Assembly (NCBI RefSeq): GCF_003716875.1
Contig: NZ_CP033078.1
Coordinates: 558,001 to 622,000 of the forward strand
Reading direction: 5' to 3'
Origin: Vibrio zhugei
GTDB lineage: Bacteria; Pseudomonadota; Gammaproteobacteria; Enterobacterales; Vibrionaceae
Length of the DNA: 64,000 nt
Positions 23,055 to 34,828 of this stretch are shown here, piece after piece; positions within the stretch are counted from its first letter, which is position 1; each line of letters starts with the position of its first letter. The notes under the pieces are model-generated. The model saw only the letters and a list, made by a program, of their open reading frames with translations. It made no database searches and was not told the DNA's origin. A program made the translations under genes and the position numbers.

Positions 23055-23065
23055 ATGATAACTAA
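22988..23065 (+). CDS. Possible 25-codon leader ORF overlapping secA start
   Basis: ATG to TAA, 25 residues ([12 protein letters not shown] then [13 protein letters not shown]), in a different frame from secA and ending eight bases inside it. Overlap of this kind suggests translational coupling. Against it: no good ribosome site before the ATG and no known homologue I recognise. It could be chance. Confidence 0.2.
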   Translation: MSKGIGIKKSINDDLSTERSTQDDN

Positions 23066-25766
23066 GCTACTGACAAAGGTAATTGGCAGTCGTAATGATC
23101 GCACATTGCGCCGCTTGAGAAAGATTGTTAACGAAATTAATAATTACGAACCCGCTTTCGAAGCGCTCTCCGATGAAGAACTTAAAGCGAAAACCGCTGA
23201 ATTTCGTCAACGTCTTGATCAAGGCGAAACTTTAGACGCGCTGTTGCCTGAAGCGTTCTCAACAGTGCGAGAAGCTTCCAAACGTTTATACGGTATGCGT
23301 CATTTCGACGTGCAGCTCATCGGCGGTATGGTACTGAACTCCGGTGAAATTGCTGAGATGCGTACAGGTGAAGGTAAAACATTAACGGCGACTCTTGCGG
23401 CTTACCTAAATGCCTTACCACAAAAAGGCGTACACATTGTTACCGTCAATGACTACCTTGCTAAGCGTGATGCCGAAACAAACCGTCCTCTATTTGAATT
23501 CTTAGGCATGACGGTCGGTGTCAATGTCCCTAATATGCCACCTCATGCGAAAAAAGAAGCCTATCAAGCGGATATTTTATACGGAACCAACAATGAATTT
23601 GGTTTTGATTATCTGCGTGACAACATGGCTTTTCGTGAAGAAGATCGTGTTCAAGGTGAACGCTTCTTTGCCATTGTCGATGAAGTCGATTCTATCTTAA
23701 TTGATGAAGCTCGTACCCCTCTTATTATTTCCGGTCCTGCCGAAGACAGCTCGGATTTATATACTCGCATTGATAAGCTGATTCCTAGCCTACAAAAGCA
23801 AGATAAAGAAGACTCAGAAGAGTATCGCGGCGATGGACACTACACGCTGGATGAAAAATCCAAGCAAGTGTACCTAACTGAAACAGGCCAAGAATTTGTC
23901 GAAGAATTGCTGATCAAACATGGCTTAATGGAAGAAGGCGATACACTGTATTCACCAACCAATATTAGCTTATTGCATCATGTTCATGCTGGGCTACGTG
24001 CTCACATTTTGTTTGAACGTGACGTTGACTACATCGTCAATGAAAAAGGCGAAGTGGTGATTGTCGATGAACATACCGGACGTACGATGGAAGGCCGTCG
24101 TTGGTCCGATGGCTTACACCAAGCTGTGGAAGCCAAAGAAGGGGTCGATATTCAGAATGAGAACCAAACCTTAGCGTCGATTACCTTCCAAAACTATTTC
24201 CGTCTTTATGAAAAACTCTCTGGTATGACAGGGACGGCGGATACAGAAGCATTCGAGTTCCAACAAATTTACGGTTTAGAAACCGTGGTGATTCCAACCA
24301 ACCGTCCAACACGTCGTAGTGATTTCGCGGATGCGGTTTACCGCACCGAAGCGGAGAAATTTGCCGCGATTATTAAAGATATCCAAGCGTGTGTGGAACG
24401 TGGACAACCAGTATTGGTGGGTACGGTATCGATCGAAAAGTCTGAATTGCTATCTAATGCATTGAAACAGGCGAATATTAAACACGCTGTATTGAATGCC
24501 AAATTCCACGAAAAAGAAGCGGAAATCGTTGCTGAAGCAGGGAAACCAGGCTCCGTTACTATTGCTACCAACATGGCGGGCCGTGGTACGGATATCGTGC
24601 TAGGCGGTAGCTGGCAAATGAAAGTCGATATGATGGATAACCCAAGCCAAGAGCAAATCGATCAAGTTAAAGCTGAATGGCAAACACTGCATGATGCGGT
24701 CATTGAAGCCGGTGGTTTGCATATTATTGGTACCGAGCGCCATGAATCGCGCCGTATCGATAACCAGCTTCGTGGTCGTTCTGGTCGTCAAGGGGATCCT
24801 GGTTCAACACGTTTCTATCTTTCAATGGAAGATGCGTTGTTGCGTATTTTCACTTCCGATCGCATGGCAAACTTGATTCAAGGCGGCATGTCAGAAGGGG
24901 AAGCCATCGAAAGCAGAATGTTGTCCCGTTCGATTGAAAAAGCCCAACGCAAAGTGGAAGGACGTAACTTTGATGTCCGTAAACAGCTGTTGGAGTACGA
25001 TGATGTCGCTAATGATCAACGTCAAGTCGTCTATGAGTTGCGTGATGGTTTGCTGGCGGGATCGGAAGATGTCAAAGGTATGCTTGATCAAAACCGTGAA
25101 GACGTTCTGCATGCGGTGATGGATCAGTACATTCCACCGCAAAGCCTAGAAGACATGTGGGATATTGCTGGTCTGCAAGAGCGCCTGAAATATGACTTCG
25201 ATTTAGAATTACCCATCCAGCAATGGCTTGATGAAGATGAATCGCTGCATGAAGAAACACTGCGTGAGCGTGTGATTCAAAAAGCCGTCGATGTGTACCG
25301 TGAAAAAGAAGCATCGGTGGGTGAAGAAGTGATGCGTAATTTCGAAACGTCTGTCATGTTGCAAACCTTGGATACGCTGTGGAAAGAGCATTTGGCTGCC
25401 ATGGATCATTTACGTCAAGGTATTCACTTACGTGGTTATGCGCAGAAAGATCCTAAGCAAGAGTATAAGCGAGAGTCGTTCGAACTGTTCCAAGGACTCT
25501 TAGAAGCACTGAAATCGGATGTGATTATGGTGTTGTCTAAAGTTCGTGTTCAGGAAGAAGAAGAAGTCGAACGTATGGAAGCTCAGCGCATTGCCCAAGC
25601 AGAGGAAGCCTCGCGTCGCATTCAAGAGCATAGTGGTGATATGGATGAAGAGCAATCAACCTCCGGACAACCTGTTATGCGTGATATGCCTAAAGTGGGT
25701 CGTAATGAACCATGCCCATGCGGTAGTGGGAAAAAATATAAACACTGTCATGGTCAAATTCATTGA
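23055..25766 (+). CDS. secA: Preprotein translocase ATPase SecA
   Basis: 903 residues. Walker [18 protein letters not shown] near 102, DEAD-type motif [13 protein letters not shown] near 207, helicase motifs [13 protein letters not shown] near 505 and [20 protein letters not shown] near 563. The C-terminus has the zinc-binding tail [13 protein letters not shown] that contacts SecB and phospholipid. SecA drives export of unfolded proteins through SecYEG. A GAGAG site precedes the ATG. Confidence 0.98.
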   Translation: MITKLLTKVIGSRNDRTLRRLRKIVNEINNYEPAFEALSDEELKAKTAEFRQRLDQGETLDALLPEAFSTVREASKRLYGMRHFDVQLIGGMVLNSGEIAEMRTGEGKTLTATLAAYLNALPQKGVHIVTVNDYLAKRDAETNRPLFEFLGMTVGVNVPNMPPHAKKEAYQADILYGTNNEFGFDYLRDNMAFREEDRVQGERFFAIVDEVDSILIDEARTPLIISGPAEDSSDLYTRIDKLIPSLQKQDKEDSEEYRGDGHYTLDEKSKQVYLTETGQEFVEELLIKHGLMEEGDTLYSPTNISLLHHVHAGLRAHILFERDVDYIVNEKGEVVIVDEHTGRTMEGRRWSDGLHQAVEAKEGVDIQNENQTLASITFQNYFRLYEKLSGMTGTADTEAFEFQQIYGLETVVIPTNRPTRRSDFADAVYRTEAEKFAAIIKDIQACVERGQPVLVGTVSIEKSELLSNALKQANIKHAVLNAKFHEKEAEIVAEAGKPGSVTIATNMAGRGTDIVLGGSWQMKVDMMDNPSQEQIDQVKAEWQTLHDAVIEAGGLHIIGTERHESRRIDNQLRGRSGRQGDPGSTRFYLSMEDALLRIFTSDRMANLIQGGMSEGEAIESRMLSRSIEKAQRKVEGRNFDVRKQLLEYDDVANDQRQVVYELRDGLLAGSEDVKGMLDQNREDVLHAVMDQYIPPQSLEDMWDIAGLQERLKYDFDLELPIQQWLDEDESLHEETLRERVIQKAVDVYREKEASVGEEVMRNFETSVMLQTLDTLWKEHLAAMDHLRQGIHLRGYAQKDPKQEYKRESFELFQGLLEALKSDVIMVLSKVRVQEEEEVERMEAQRIAQAEEASRRIQEHSGDMDEEQSTSGQPVMRDMPKVGRNEPCPCGSGKKYKHCHGQIH

Positions 25767-25779
25767 TCAGTAAGAGTTA

Positions 25780-25810
25780 AAAAAGAGTCGCTTAGGCGAC
25801 TCTTTTTTTA
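25780..25810 (+). terminator. secA terminator
   Basis: AAGAGTCGC pairs with GCGACTCTT around TTAG, followed by a run of T. It separates secA from mutT, so mutT probably has its own promoter or depends on readthrough. Confidence 0.85.
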
Positions 25811-25850
25811 AGCATTTTTTATTCGTCTAGGTATTTGATAGGAGCACACA

Positions 25851-26249
25851 ATGAAGCGAACTCACATTGTCGCAGGCATTATTTTCAGTGATGATTGTCG
25901 TCAGGTTTATATTACCAAGCGTCCTGATGATCGTCATAAAGGCGGCTATTGGGAGTTTCCCGGTGGCAAGGTGGAAGCTGGAGAAACCATTGAGCAAGCC
26001 ATGTCACGCGAGCTATTCGAAGAAATTGGTATCACGGTGACCGAGCAAGCCGTTTACGAACACCTTGCCTTTGATTATTCCGATAAGGCCTTGGTTTTTG
26101 ATTTTATGACGGTGACGGCGTTTTCGGGGCAGCCATTTGGCAAAGAAGGCCAAACGGGGTGTTGGGTGGCGGTCAGTGAGCTCACGCAATATCGCTTCCC
26201 TGAAGCGAACGTGCCCATCTTAGAGAAGATAGTAAAAGAGTACGGTTAA
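25851..26249 (+). CDS. mutT: 8-oxo-dGTP diphosphatase MutT
   Basis: 132 residues. The Nudix box is complete: GGKVEAGETIEQAMSRELFE then EIGI, with the REXXEE-like core RELFEE binding magnesium. MutT removes 8-oxo-dGTP from the nucleotide pool and prevents AT-to-CG changes. It follows secA as in E. coli. A GGAG site lies before the ATG. Confidence 0.93.
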   Translation: MKRTHIVAGIIFSDDCRQVYITKRPDDRHKGGYWEFPGGKVEAGETIEQAMSRELFEEIGITVTEQAVYEHLAFDYSDKALVFDFMTVTAFSGQPFGKEGQTGCWVAVSELTQYRFPEANVPILEKIVKEYG

Positions 26250-26328
26250 GTACTAGCCAGGTAAAACGATAGTTGTTAACGTAAGTAGCGTTGTGGAACC
26301 GAAAAATAAATGAACCCAAACAGGGTGA

Positions 26329-27159
<831 letters not shown>

Positions 27160-27505
27160 TACATAATTATGCGCTAACGAGGTTGGCGCATATTCCTTTC
27201 TCGACTATTTTTCACTTCAAGTTTTCTTCGCTTTATTCTTCAATAAACAGGGTTTTTATTGTTTATTTTGGAGGTCTTTTGCTTTTTATTTTTTGTAACT
27301 GCTTTTATTAATAGATAACTGGGTAAGTTATCGTTTGCTTTTTACTGTCTATTGGATCTTGTTGGTCAATTAATTTTTTTTGCTGTTTTTGAAATTTAAT
27401 GCAGAAATTTTATCGATTCTATAGGCTGTGACTGACATTTTTAGCGGCTTTGCAATGGTTTTTAAGATAAAGGCAATAAACTGTGCGTTTATTTTTAACG
27501 AATTA

Positions 27506-27534
27506 TTGACACTAATCACTGCACTCATTAGAAT
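27506..27534 (+). promoter_or_regulatory. carAB promoter
   Basis: -35 TTGACA is a perfect match at 27506-27511, the spacer is 17 bases, and -10 TAGAAT is at 27529-27534. The start would be near 27541, giving a leader of about 100 bases. In E. coli carAB has an upstream pyrimidine-controlled and a downstream arginine-controlled promoter; this site may be the equivalent of either or both. Confidence 0.75.
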
Positions 27535-27592
27535 AGCGCCAATTTGTCTACTATCTCTTAGCGCTGATACAAAATGCGGCAAGGAAGGCAAT

Positions 27593-27631
27593 GATGAATC
27601 ATAAATTAAATCTATTGCATTTTTATTCTGG
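27593..27631 (+). promoter_or_regulatory. Two ArgR boxes before carA
   Basis: Two 18-base ARG-box-like sites lie in tandem. The first core is TGAAT-CATA-AATTA at 27595-27608, the second TGCAT-TTTT-ATTCT at 27616-27629; the consensus core is TGAAT-N4-ATTCA. Their spacing is exactly 21 bases, the phase used by the ArgR hexamer on paired boxes. The second box runs up to the ribosome site, so bound repressor would block the leader. Each box alone is imperfect; spacing and gene context carry the call. Confidence 0.55.
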
Positions 27632-27639
27632 AGGTTATC

Positions 27640-28779
27640 TTGAGTAAATCAGCACTTTTAGTCCTAGAAGATGGGACGGTGTTCCACGGAGTGTCCATCG
27701 GGGCAGATGGTTGTTCTGTTGGTGAAGTTGTTTTTAATACCTCGATGACGGGGTACCAAGAAATCCTCACTGATCCTTCCTACTCTCAACAAATCGTTAC
27801 GTTAACTTATCCCCATATTGGTAATACCGGCACTAACTCCGAAGATGAAGAATCCTCAGCGGTTCATGCTCAAGGTCTTATCATTCGCGACCTTCCTCTC
27901 CTTGCTTCTAACTTCCGTAATCAACAATCGCTTTCTGACTACCTGAAAGAACGTAATATCGTTGGCATTGCAGATATCGACACGCGTAAATTGACTCGTA
28001 TTTTACGTGAGAAAGGTGCGCAGAATGGCTGTGTAGTCGCTGGTGACCATATTGATGCGGATATGGCTCTAGAAAAAGCCAAGGCATTTCCTGGTTTGAA
28101 AGGCATGGATTTAGCGAAAGTCGTTACAACCCAAGAAGCGTACGAATGGAAACAAGGATCTTGGACGCTGAATGAGGGATTGCCAGAAGAAAAAGCCGAG
28201 GAAGACTTGCCTTATCATGTTGTGGCTTATGATTTCGGCGCGAAACGCAATATTTTACGCATGTTAGTTGACCGAGGCTGCCGCTTAACGGTTGTGCCGG
28301 CACAAACGTCAGCAGAAGAAGTGCTTGCCTTAAATCCCGATGGTATTTTCTTATCTAATGGCCCTGGTGACCCAGAACCTTGTGACTATGCGATCAAAGC
28401 AACACAAACGTTCCTCGAGAAAAATATACCGCTTTTTGGTATTTGCTTAGGTCATCAAATTTTGGCACTGGCCTCTGGCGCGAAGACAGTAAAAATGAAA
28501 TTTGGTCATCACGGGGCGAACCACCCAGTCAAAGATATCGAACGCGATGTGGTGATGATTACCTCTCAAAACCACGGTTTTGCTGCCGATGAAGCGAGTT
28601 TACCTGACACTTTGCGTGCGACTCATAAGTCTTTATTTGATGGGTCACTGCAAGGGATACACCGAACAGATAAACCCGCATTTAGCTTCCAAGGACACCC
28701 CGAAGCGAGCCCAGGCCCACACGATGCTGCGCCACTCTTCGACCACTTCATTGATTTGATTCAACAACACAGCGCTTAA
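27640..28779 (+). CDS. carA: Carbamoyl-phosphate synthase small subunit CarA
   Basis: 379 residues, the glutaminase subunit. The nucleophile is Cys269 in [11 protein letters not shown], the same number as in E. coli; the catalytic His-Glu pair is in [13 protein letters not shown]. The start is a TTG behind a strong TGGAGG site, and E. coli carA also starts at TTG, so the non-ATG start is conserved. It passes ammonia to CarB through an internal tunnel to make carbamoyl phosphate for arginine and pyrimidines. Confidence 0.97.
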   Translation: MSKSALLVLEDGTVFHGVSIGADGCSVGEVVFNTSMTGYQEILTDPSYSQQIVTLTYPHIGNTGTNSEDEESSAVHAQGLIIRDLPLLASNFRNQQSLSDYLKERNIVGIADIDTRKLTRILREKGAQNGCVVAGDHIDADMALEKAKAFPGLKGMDLAKVVTTQEAYEWKQGSWTLNEGLPEEKAEEDLPYHVVAYDFGAKRNILRMLVDRGCRLTVVPAQTSAEEVLALNPDGIFLSNGPGDPEPCDYAIKATQTFLEKNIPLFGICLGHQILALASGAKTVKMKFGHHGANHPVKDIERDVVMITSQNHGFAADEASLPDTLRATHKSLFDGSLQGIHRTDKPAFSFQGHPEASPGPHDAAPLFDHFIDLIQQHSA

Positions 28780-28795
28780 TTGGGAGTAGTAAACC

Positions 28796-31700
28796 ATGCC
28801 AAAACGTACTGACATTCAAAGCATTCTAATTTTAGGTGCGGGTCCTATTGTTATCGGCCAGGCTTGTGAGTTTGACTACTCAGGCGCGCAAGCGTGTAAA
28901 GCATTACGTGAAGAAGGGTATCGAGTGATTCTTGTGAACTCGAACCCGGCTACGATCATGACAGATCCCGAAATGGCTGATGCCACTTACATTGAGCCTA
29001 TTCACTGGGAAGTGGTACGTAAAATCATTGAAAAAGAACGCCCAGATGCGGTTCTTCCTACCATGGGTGGACAAACTGCATTGAACTGCGCACTTGAGTT
29101 GGAAAAACAAGGTGTGTTGGCCGAGTTTGGCGTCGAAATGATTGGCGCCACAGCGGATGCGATTGATAAAGCCGAAGACCGTTCACGCTTCGATGAAGCG
29201 ATGAAGTCGATTGGCTTAGAATGCCCACGCGCCGATACGGCGAAAAGTATCGAAGAAGCGTATAACGTTCTCAATAAAGTCGGCTTCCCATGTATCATTC
29301 GTCCTTCTTTTACCATGGGCGGCACCGGTGGTGGTATTGCTTATAACAAAGAAGAGTTTGATGAAATTTGTCGCCGCGGTTTGGATCTGTCGCCAACCAA
29401 TGAACTATTGATTGATGAATCGTTGATTGGCTGGAAAGAATATGAAATGGAAGTGGTGCGCGATAAAAACGATAACTGTATTATCGTTTGTTCGATTGAA
29501 AACTTCGATGCGATGGGGATTCATACTGGTGACTCCATTACCGTCGCGCCCGCCCAAACGCTTACGGATAAAGAATATCAGTTGATGCGTAACGCATCTC
29601 TTGCCGTGTTGCGTGAGATCGGTGTTGAGACTGGTGGATCAAACGTTCAGTTTGGTATCAATCCGGATGATGGGCGCATGGTTATCATCGAGATGAACCC
29701 GCGCGTCTCCCGCTCTTCTGCTTTAGCCTCGAAAGCGACAGGCTTCCCGATTGCTAAAATTGCCGCGAAACTGGCGGTTGGGTTTACGTTGGATGAATTG
29801 ACCAACGACATAACTGGTGGCGCGACGCCAGCCTCGTTTGAACCGACCATCGATTACGTTGTGACAAAAATCCCGCGTTTTAACTTTGAGAAATTTGCTG
29901 GATCAAATAATCGTTTAACCACACAAATGAAATCCGTTGGTGAGGTGATGGCGATTGGCCGTAACCAACAGGAATCTTTACAAAAAGCCCTGCGTGGTTT
30001 GGAAGTTGGAGCCACTGGCTTCGACAGTATGGTGGATCTGGATGCGCCAGATGCTCTGACTAAAATCCGTTATGAATTGAAAGAAGCCGGTGCCGAGCGT
30101 ATCTGGTACATCGCAGACGCATTCCGTGCCGGGATGTCAGTGGATGGCGTCTTCAACCTCACTAACATTGACCGTTGGTTCTTGGTGCAAATTGAAGATA
30201 TCGTGAAATCAGAAGCGATGATTCAAGACGGTGGGTTTGCTGGCCTGACAAAAGACATCTTGCGTAGCATGAAACGTAAAGGCTTCTCTGATGAACGCTT
30301 GGCACATTTACTAGGTGTCGCGCAGCAGGAAATTCGCCGTGTACGTGAGCAGCACAATATCCATCCAGTGTATAAGCGTGTTGATACTTGTGCGGCCGAA
30401 TTCTCTTCTGATACGGCTTACATGTACTCATCGTATGATGAAGAATGTGAAGCTAACCCAACCGATCGTGAAAAAATCATGGTGATTGGTGGTGGACCGA
30501 ACCGTATTGGTCAGGGGATTGAATTTGACTATTGTTGTGTACACGCATCGCTAGCGCTTCGTGAAGACGGTTACGAAACCATCATGGTCAACTGTAACCC
30601 AGAAACTGTGTCGACAGATTACGATACCTCAGACCGCTTGTATTTTGAGCCGATTACCCTCGAAGATGTACTGGCGATTGTCCGAGTAGAAAAGCCGAAA
30701 GGTGTTATCGTTCAATATGGCGGACAAACACCACTGAAACTCGCTCGTGAGCTAGAAGCGGCAGGTGTGCCGATTATTGGTACGAGTCCTGATGCAATTG
30801 ACCGCGCTGAAGACCGTGAACGCTTCCAACATGCGGTGGAACGCCTAGGGTTAAAACAACCTGAAAACGCGACCGTAACAGCACTTGAGCAGGCAGTAGA
30901 AAAAGCCAAAGACATTGGTTACCCATTAGTGGTGCGTCCTTCGTATGTTTTGGGCGGCCGAGCGATGGAAATCGTGTATGACGAGCAAGATCTGCGTCGT
31001 TACTTTAACGAAGCGGTGAGCGTTTCTAACGAATCCCCGGTTCTTTTAGACCGTTTCCTGGATGACGCAACCGAAGTCGACATCGATGCGATATGCGATG
31101 GCGAGCGCGTGCTCATTGGCGGAATTATGGAGCATATTGAACAGGCTGGGGTACACTCGGGTGATTCTGCATGTTCACTACCTGCTTATACACTGAGCCA
31201 AGATATCCAAGATAGAATGCGAGTGGAAGTACAAAAACTGGCATTAGAATTGGGCGTTCGTGGCTTGATGAATACGCAGTTTGCGGTAAAAGATAACGAG
31301 ATTTATCTTATTGAGGTGAACCCTCGTGCCGCGCGTACGGTCCCTTTTGTTTCGAAAGCGACCGGAGCACAGCTCGCCAAAATTGCCGCTCGCGTTATGG
31401 TTGGTCAATCACTTGAGCAACAAGGATTTACCAAAGAAATCATTCCGTGCTATTACTCGGTGAAAGAAGTGGTGTTGCCGTTTAACAAGTTCCCAGGTGT
31501 CGATCCACTGCTTGGCCCAGAAATGCGCTCAACAGGGGAAGTGATGGGAATTGGTAAAACCTTTGCTGAAGCGTTCGCTAAAGCCGAACTTGCCTGTGGA
31601 AATGTGTACCCAGAAGGTGGCCGAGCGTTGTTATCGGTTCGTGAAGGGGATAAAGAACGCGTCGTTGATCTGGCTTCTAACCTCGTTAAATTGGGGTATC

Positions 31701-32026
31701 AGTTAGATGCCACTCATGGTACTGCGGTGATTCTTGGTGAAGCGGGTATTAACCCACGCCTTGTGAATAAGGTTCATGAAGGTCGCCCTCATATTCTTGA
31801 CCGTATCAAGAACAATGAATACACCTACATTGTTAATACCGCCGCGGGCCGTCAAGCGATTGAAGATTCAAAAGTGTTACGTCGCGGAGCGTTAGCGGAA
31901 AAAGTGAATTATACCACGACATTGAATGCTGCCTTTGCAACGTGTATGGCACATAAATCGGATGCCAAAGCGGAAGTTCACTCCATTCAAGAGTTACACG
32001 CTCAGTTTACAACAACACGCGCTTAA
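28796..32026 (+). CDS. carB: Carbamoyl-phosphate synthase large subunit CarB
   Basis: 1076 residues with the internal duplication typical of CarB. Two ATP-grasp halves start near 1 ([20 protein letters not shown]) and 556 ([19 protein letters not shown]); each has the [12 protein letters not shown] or [12 protein letters not shown] phosphate loop. The C-terminal domain from about 935 (the segment [19 protein letters not shown]) is the allosteric part that binds UMP and ornithine. It follows carA after 16 bases. Confidence 0.97.
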   Translation: MPKRTDIQSILILGAGPIVIGQACEFDYSGAQACKALREEGYRVILVNSNPATIMTDPEMADATYIEPIHWEVVRKIIEKERPDAVLPTMGGQTALNCALELEKQGVLAEFGVEMIGATADAIDKAEDRSRFDEAMKSIGLECPRADTAKSIEEAYNVLNKVGFPCIIRPSFTMGGTGGGIAYNKEEFDEICRRGLDLSPTNELLIDESLIGWKEYEMEVVRDKNDNCIIVCSIENFDAMGIHTGDSITVAPAQTLTDKEYQLMRNASLAVLREIGVETGGSNVQFGINPDDGRMVIIEMNPRVSRSSALASKATGFPIAKIAAKLAVGFTLDELTNDITGGATPASFEPTIDYVVTKIPRFNFEKFAGSNNRLTTQMKSVGEVMAIGRNQQESLQKALRGLEVGATGFDSMVDLDAPDALTKIRYELKEAGAERIWYIADAFRAGMSVDGVFNLTNIDRWFLVQIEDIVKSEAMIQDGGFAGLTKDILRSMKRKGFSDERLAHLLGVAQQEIRRVREQHNIHPVYKRVDTCAAEFSSDTAYMYSSYDEECEANPTDREKIMVIGGGPNRIGQGIEFDYCCVHASLALREDGYETIMVNCNPETVSTDYDTSDRLYFEPITLEDVLAIVRVEKPKGVIVQYGGQTPLKLARELEAAGVPIIGTSPDAIDRAEDRERFQHAVERLGLKQPENATVTALEQAVEKAKDIGYPLVVRPSYVLGGRAMEIVYDEQDLRRYFNEAVSVSNESPVLLDRFLDDATEVDIDAICDGERVLIGGIMEHIEQAGVHSGDSACSLPAYTLSQDIQDRMRVEVQKLALELGVRGLMNTQFAVKDNEIYLIEVNPRAARTVPFVSKATGAQLAKIAARVMVGQSLEQQGFTKEIIPCYYSVKEVVLPFNKFPGVDPLLGPEMRSTGEVMGIGKTFAEAFAKAELACGNVYPEGGRALLSVREGDKERVVDLASNLVKLGYQLDATHGTAVILGEAGINPRLVNKVHEGRPHILDRIKNNEYTYIVNTAAGRQAIEDSKVLRRGALAEKVNYTTTLNAAFATCMAHKSDAKAEVHSIQELHAQFTTTRA

Positions 32027-32052
32027 GTGGTTCGTTGTACTTGATGATGACA

Positions 32053-32082
32053 AAGCCTACTCGGGATGAGTAGGCTTTTTTA
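32053..32082 (+). terminator. carAB terminator
   Basis: AAGCCTAC pairs with GTAGGCTT around a nine-base loop and is followed by six T, 26 bases after the carB stop. Confidence 0.88.
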
Positions 32083-32206
32083 TGTGTCATGCTTTGTTCG
32101 GACGGTGTTGGAGCTCGCGTTAATAATTGATATCGATTATTCAACATTGCTGATATATTTTTAAGCTGACTCAACCGATTACCTGACCATAATAAGTGAA
32201 CCATTC

Positions 32207-32992
32207 ATGGATGTGCACGTTACACTCGACATTTTGATCATGCTGTTTTTTGTTGCCTGTGCGGCTGGATTTATTGATGCCATTGCTGGAGGAGGGGGGT
32301 TAATTACACTACCGGCCTTACTTGCGGCTGGCGTACCACCCGCTCAGGCGTTAGGAACGAATAAGCTGCAAAGTTCGTTTGGTAGTTTTTCTTCGTCGTT
32401 TTACTTTATTCGTAAAGGCCATGTGAACCTCAAAGAAATGCTGATGCCAATTATTTGCACTTTTATTGGGGCAGCCGTTGGCGCAGAATTGGTCCAGCAC
32501 ATTGATGCATCGATACTGACCACCTTAATTCCCGGGCTTCTCATTGCCATTTCTTTATACTTCTTGTTCGCACCGCAAACTCGTGCGCCAAGTTCTCGTC
32601 AGCCGATGTCAATGAATGTCTTTGCCGTTATCATCGGCACCAGTGTGGGGTTTTATGATGGCTTTTTTGGACCCGGTACGGGTTCGATCTTTACGGTGTG
32701 CTTTGTCTTGCTTGGGCAGTTTACATTGGTGGAAGCGACCGCTCGAACCAAAATACTCAACTTCACCTCGAACATAGCCGCACTGATCTTCTTTATTATC
32801 GCCGGTTTACCCGTTTGGAAAATTGGCTTGGTGATGGCAGTCGGACAATTCTTGGGAGGCCGTTTGGGAGCGACGGTGGTCATCTCGAAGGGCACCAAAT
32901 GGATTCGTCCTCTGGTGATTATTATGTCGATGTTAATGGCGATGAAACTCCTGTGGGAACAGCATCATGAATGGCTTTTCTCTCTCTTCTAG
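32207..32992 (+). CDS. TSUP-family membrane permease (YfcA-like)
   Basis: 261 residues with about eight membrane helices. The TSUP (TauE/SafE) signature is clear: GFIDAIAGGGGLITLPALLA near 22-40 and ALGTNKLQSSFGSFSSS near 49, repeated in degenerate form near 145-160 (GFYDGFFGPGTGS) and 180 (RTKILNFTSN). Members export or import sulfite, sulfonates or other small organic anions; the substrate cannot be told here. The neighbours carB and pdxY give no hint. It converges on pdxY. Confidence 0.85.
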   Translation: MDVHVTLDILIMLFFVACAAGFIDAIAGGGGLITLPALLAAGVPPAQALGTNKLQSSFGSFSSSFYFIRKGHVNLKEMLMPIICTFIGAAVGAELVQHIDASILTTLIPGLLIAISLYFLFAPQTRAPSSRQPMSMNVFAVIIGTSVGFYDGFFGPGTGSIFTVCFVLLGQFTLVEATARTKILNFTSNIAALIFFIIAGLPVWKIGLVMAVGQFLGGRLGATVVISKGTKWIRPLVIIMSMLMAMKLLWEQHHEWLFSLF

Positions 32993-33022
32993 AGGCGGGT
33001 GTCCATCGTCATTGGCGGCAAT

Positions 33023-33056
33023 AAAAAAGGGTAAATCGCGATAGCGACTTACCCTT
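33023..33056 (-). terminator. pdxY terminator
   Basis: Read on the minus strand: AAGGGTAA-GTCGC pairs with GCGAT-TTACCCTT around TATC with one mismatch, then six T. It lies just past the pdxY stop and between the two convergent genes. Confidence 0.8.
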
Positions 33057-33083
33057 CAGTCTAAAAGAGAGCATTATCTGCGG

Positions 33084-33959
33084 TTACGCATGGCTTTTAT
33101 TGCTGGCCACTTGAGTTGCTGGGAAATGCTGGCTAGGTGTCATGAGTTGCTCTTGCGCGGCAATGGTTTGTAATTCCCATTCACCGCTGTCTGCGGTGTG
33201 TTTCAAAATGCCATGCACGGCGTCATGACAATGTTGATACGCTTGTAGAGGGCTCCAACCTTTTAGGAGTCCAGCCGTAAAGGTCGCGGTGATTAAATCA
33301 CCCACTCCGACAGGCTCTTTATTCATTTTATAGAGCGGACGTGATGCCAGATAAATAGCGTCTGGGGTGGCGAGGATCAAATTAAACTGACCGTTGCCGA
33401 TACCATATATGTGTTTCGCCACCACGATTTTAGGACCCGCGGCTAAGGCTCGACGGCTGGCTTCAATGGCATCATCCAAACTATGGATTGGCATTTGAGC
33501 AATGGTTTCTAACTCGAACTGATTGGGAACAATAACATCCGCAATAGGAATCAGTGTCCGGACGATCTGCTGAGTAATGCCTGGTGCAACGAGACACCCT
33601 TTGCCCGGGTTATTCATCACCGGATCGCAAACATAGAGGGTGTTTGGGTTGTGTTGCTTCACATGGTGTACGGTTTGCGCAATGACGGCGCATTGCTCGG
33701 GGGTACCTTGATAACCTGTGACGATCGCTTGGCATTGTGGCCAAACGTTGAGGTTATCTAAGCCTTGAACTACTTCTTTGATTTCATCGGCGCTAAACGC
33801 GCGACCGGTCCATCCTTCCATATAGTGGGTATGGTTAGAGAACTGTACTGTATGGATTGGCCAAACCTCAAATCCCATTCGCTGCATGGGAAAAACAGCA
33901 CTACTATTGCCAGCATGGCCATAACTGACATGTGATTGAATGGATAGAATCCCTTGCAT
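33084..33959 (-). CDS. pdxY: Pyridoxal kinase PdxY
   Basis: 291 residues, ribokinase fold. It begins [20 protein letters not shown], has [16 protein letters not shown] near 38, [15 protein letters not shown] near 118, and the catalytic-site motif [18 protein letters not shown] near 222. The change from the usual GTGD to GVGD is normal for PdxY. It phosphorylates pyridoxal to PLP, the cofactor of threonine synthase encoded downstream. The last 15 residues are variable. Confidence 0.93.
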   Translation of the reverse strand: MQGILSIQSHVSYGHAGNSSAVFPMQRMGFEVWPIHTVQFSNHTHYMEGWTGRAFSADEIKEVVQGLDNLNVWPQCQAIVTGYQGTPEQCAVIAQTVHHVKQHNPNTLYVCDPVMNNPGKGCLVAPGITQQIVRTLIPIADVIVPNQFELETIAQMPIHSLDDAIEASRRALAAGPKIVVAKHIYGIGNGQFNLILATPDAIYLASRPLYKMNKEPVGVGDLITATFTAGLLKGWSPLQAYQHCHDAVHGILKHTADSGEWELQTIAAQEQLMTPSQHFPATQVASNKSHA

Positions 33960-34135
33960 AACTATGTGTCTCTTACCGTCTTCAATATAAACAACAGACG
34001 CACGGGCTGTGCGTCATTGATGGTGAACTGTTCATCCAGAACTGCCGATGAGTTATAGGCTACACCTAATAAAACGAAAGAGACAGAAAAAAATTATATT
34101 GATTTTTTATGCTTGTTTTTTGATATAAAATTCAT

Positions 34136-34756
34136 TTATCTATTAAGGGCAAAGATCGGCAATGAGAGGTGCCAACGGATCGCACCCAAGCGAATGATTA
34201 GCGTTGCGCTGATGCAAGAGAGTAGCGCCACCGATGAGGAGTACCCTAAATAGAGCGCCAGCGTATGAAAAAGTCCACCGATAATGCATGCGGTCGCGTA
34301 GACTTCACTGCGCAGTACCATCGGAATTTCTCGCGCTAACATATCACGAATAATACCGCCACCACAGCCTGTCAATACCCCCATGATAATGGCAACAAAG
34401 GAAGAGTCTTGGTAAGCCAATGACTTATCGACGCCAATACCCACAAAAACCGCAAGTCCGATCGCATCACATACTGGTAAAATCCACCAAGCGATACGTT
34501 TTGGTTTGCGGACAATCAGCATGGTTAGCACACTGGTGATGAGAATGTCCCAAAGGTATGTGGTGTTGCGAATCCAGAACACGGGAGTGGCGCCAAGAGC
34601 AATATCACGCATGGTCCCGCCACCGATCGCCGTAACGCCGGCAAGCACAATCACACCAAATGGATCCATGCGCAGACGACCAGCCAACAAGACTCCTGAA
34701 ATGGCAAAGACTGCGGTGCCAAATAAATCGATCAAATACAGTAGTGACGTGTCCAC
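34136..34756 (-). CDS. yadS: TRIC-type membrane protein YadS (UPF0126)
   Basis: 206 residues, seven membrane helices. The two UPF0126 repeats each carry a glycine-rich loop: GVTAIGGGTMRDIALG near 40-55 and GVLTGCGGGIIRDMLA near 125-140. Bacterial TRIC homologues form trimeric cation channels; the physiological role is unknown. In E. coli yadS follows btuF and mtnN, and the same order is seen here with one gene inserted. It starts 73 bases past btuF. Confidence 0.88.
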   Translation of the reverse strand: MDTSLLYLIDLFGTAVFAISGVLLAGRLRMDPFGVIVLAGVTAIGGGTMRDIALGATPVFWIRNTTYLWDILITSVLTMLIVRKPKRIAWWILPVCDAIGLAVFVGIGVDKSLAYQDSSFVAIIMGVLTGCGGGIIRDMLAREIPMVLRSEVYATACIIGGLFHTLALYLGYSSSVALLSCISATLIIRLGAIRWHLSLPIFALNR

Positions 34757-34828
34757 GCGTGATGACTCTCAATATAAATAAGGATAAATAAAAGAGGAGG
34801 AATTGTAAGGGATTTAGGACTGTCCTCG

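Larger units (their letters stand above)
27160..27639. other. 480-base gap between dapB and carA
   Basis: Near the dapB end, TATGCGC-TAAC pairs with GTTGGCGCATA at 27168-27192 with one mismatch, a possible terminator although only a weak T tract follows. Bases 27200-27480 are AT-rich with no feature I can support. The carA promoter and ArgR-like boxes fill the last 135 bases and are listed separately. Confidence 0.5.

Noticed and set aside
27370..27591. 73-residue minus-strand ORF before carA
   Set aside because: It covers the carA promoter region and has no ribosome site or family.
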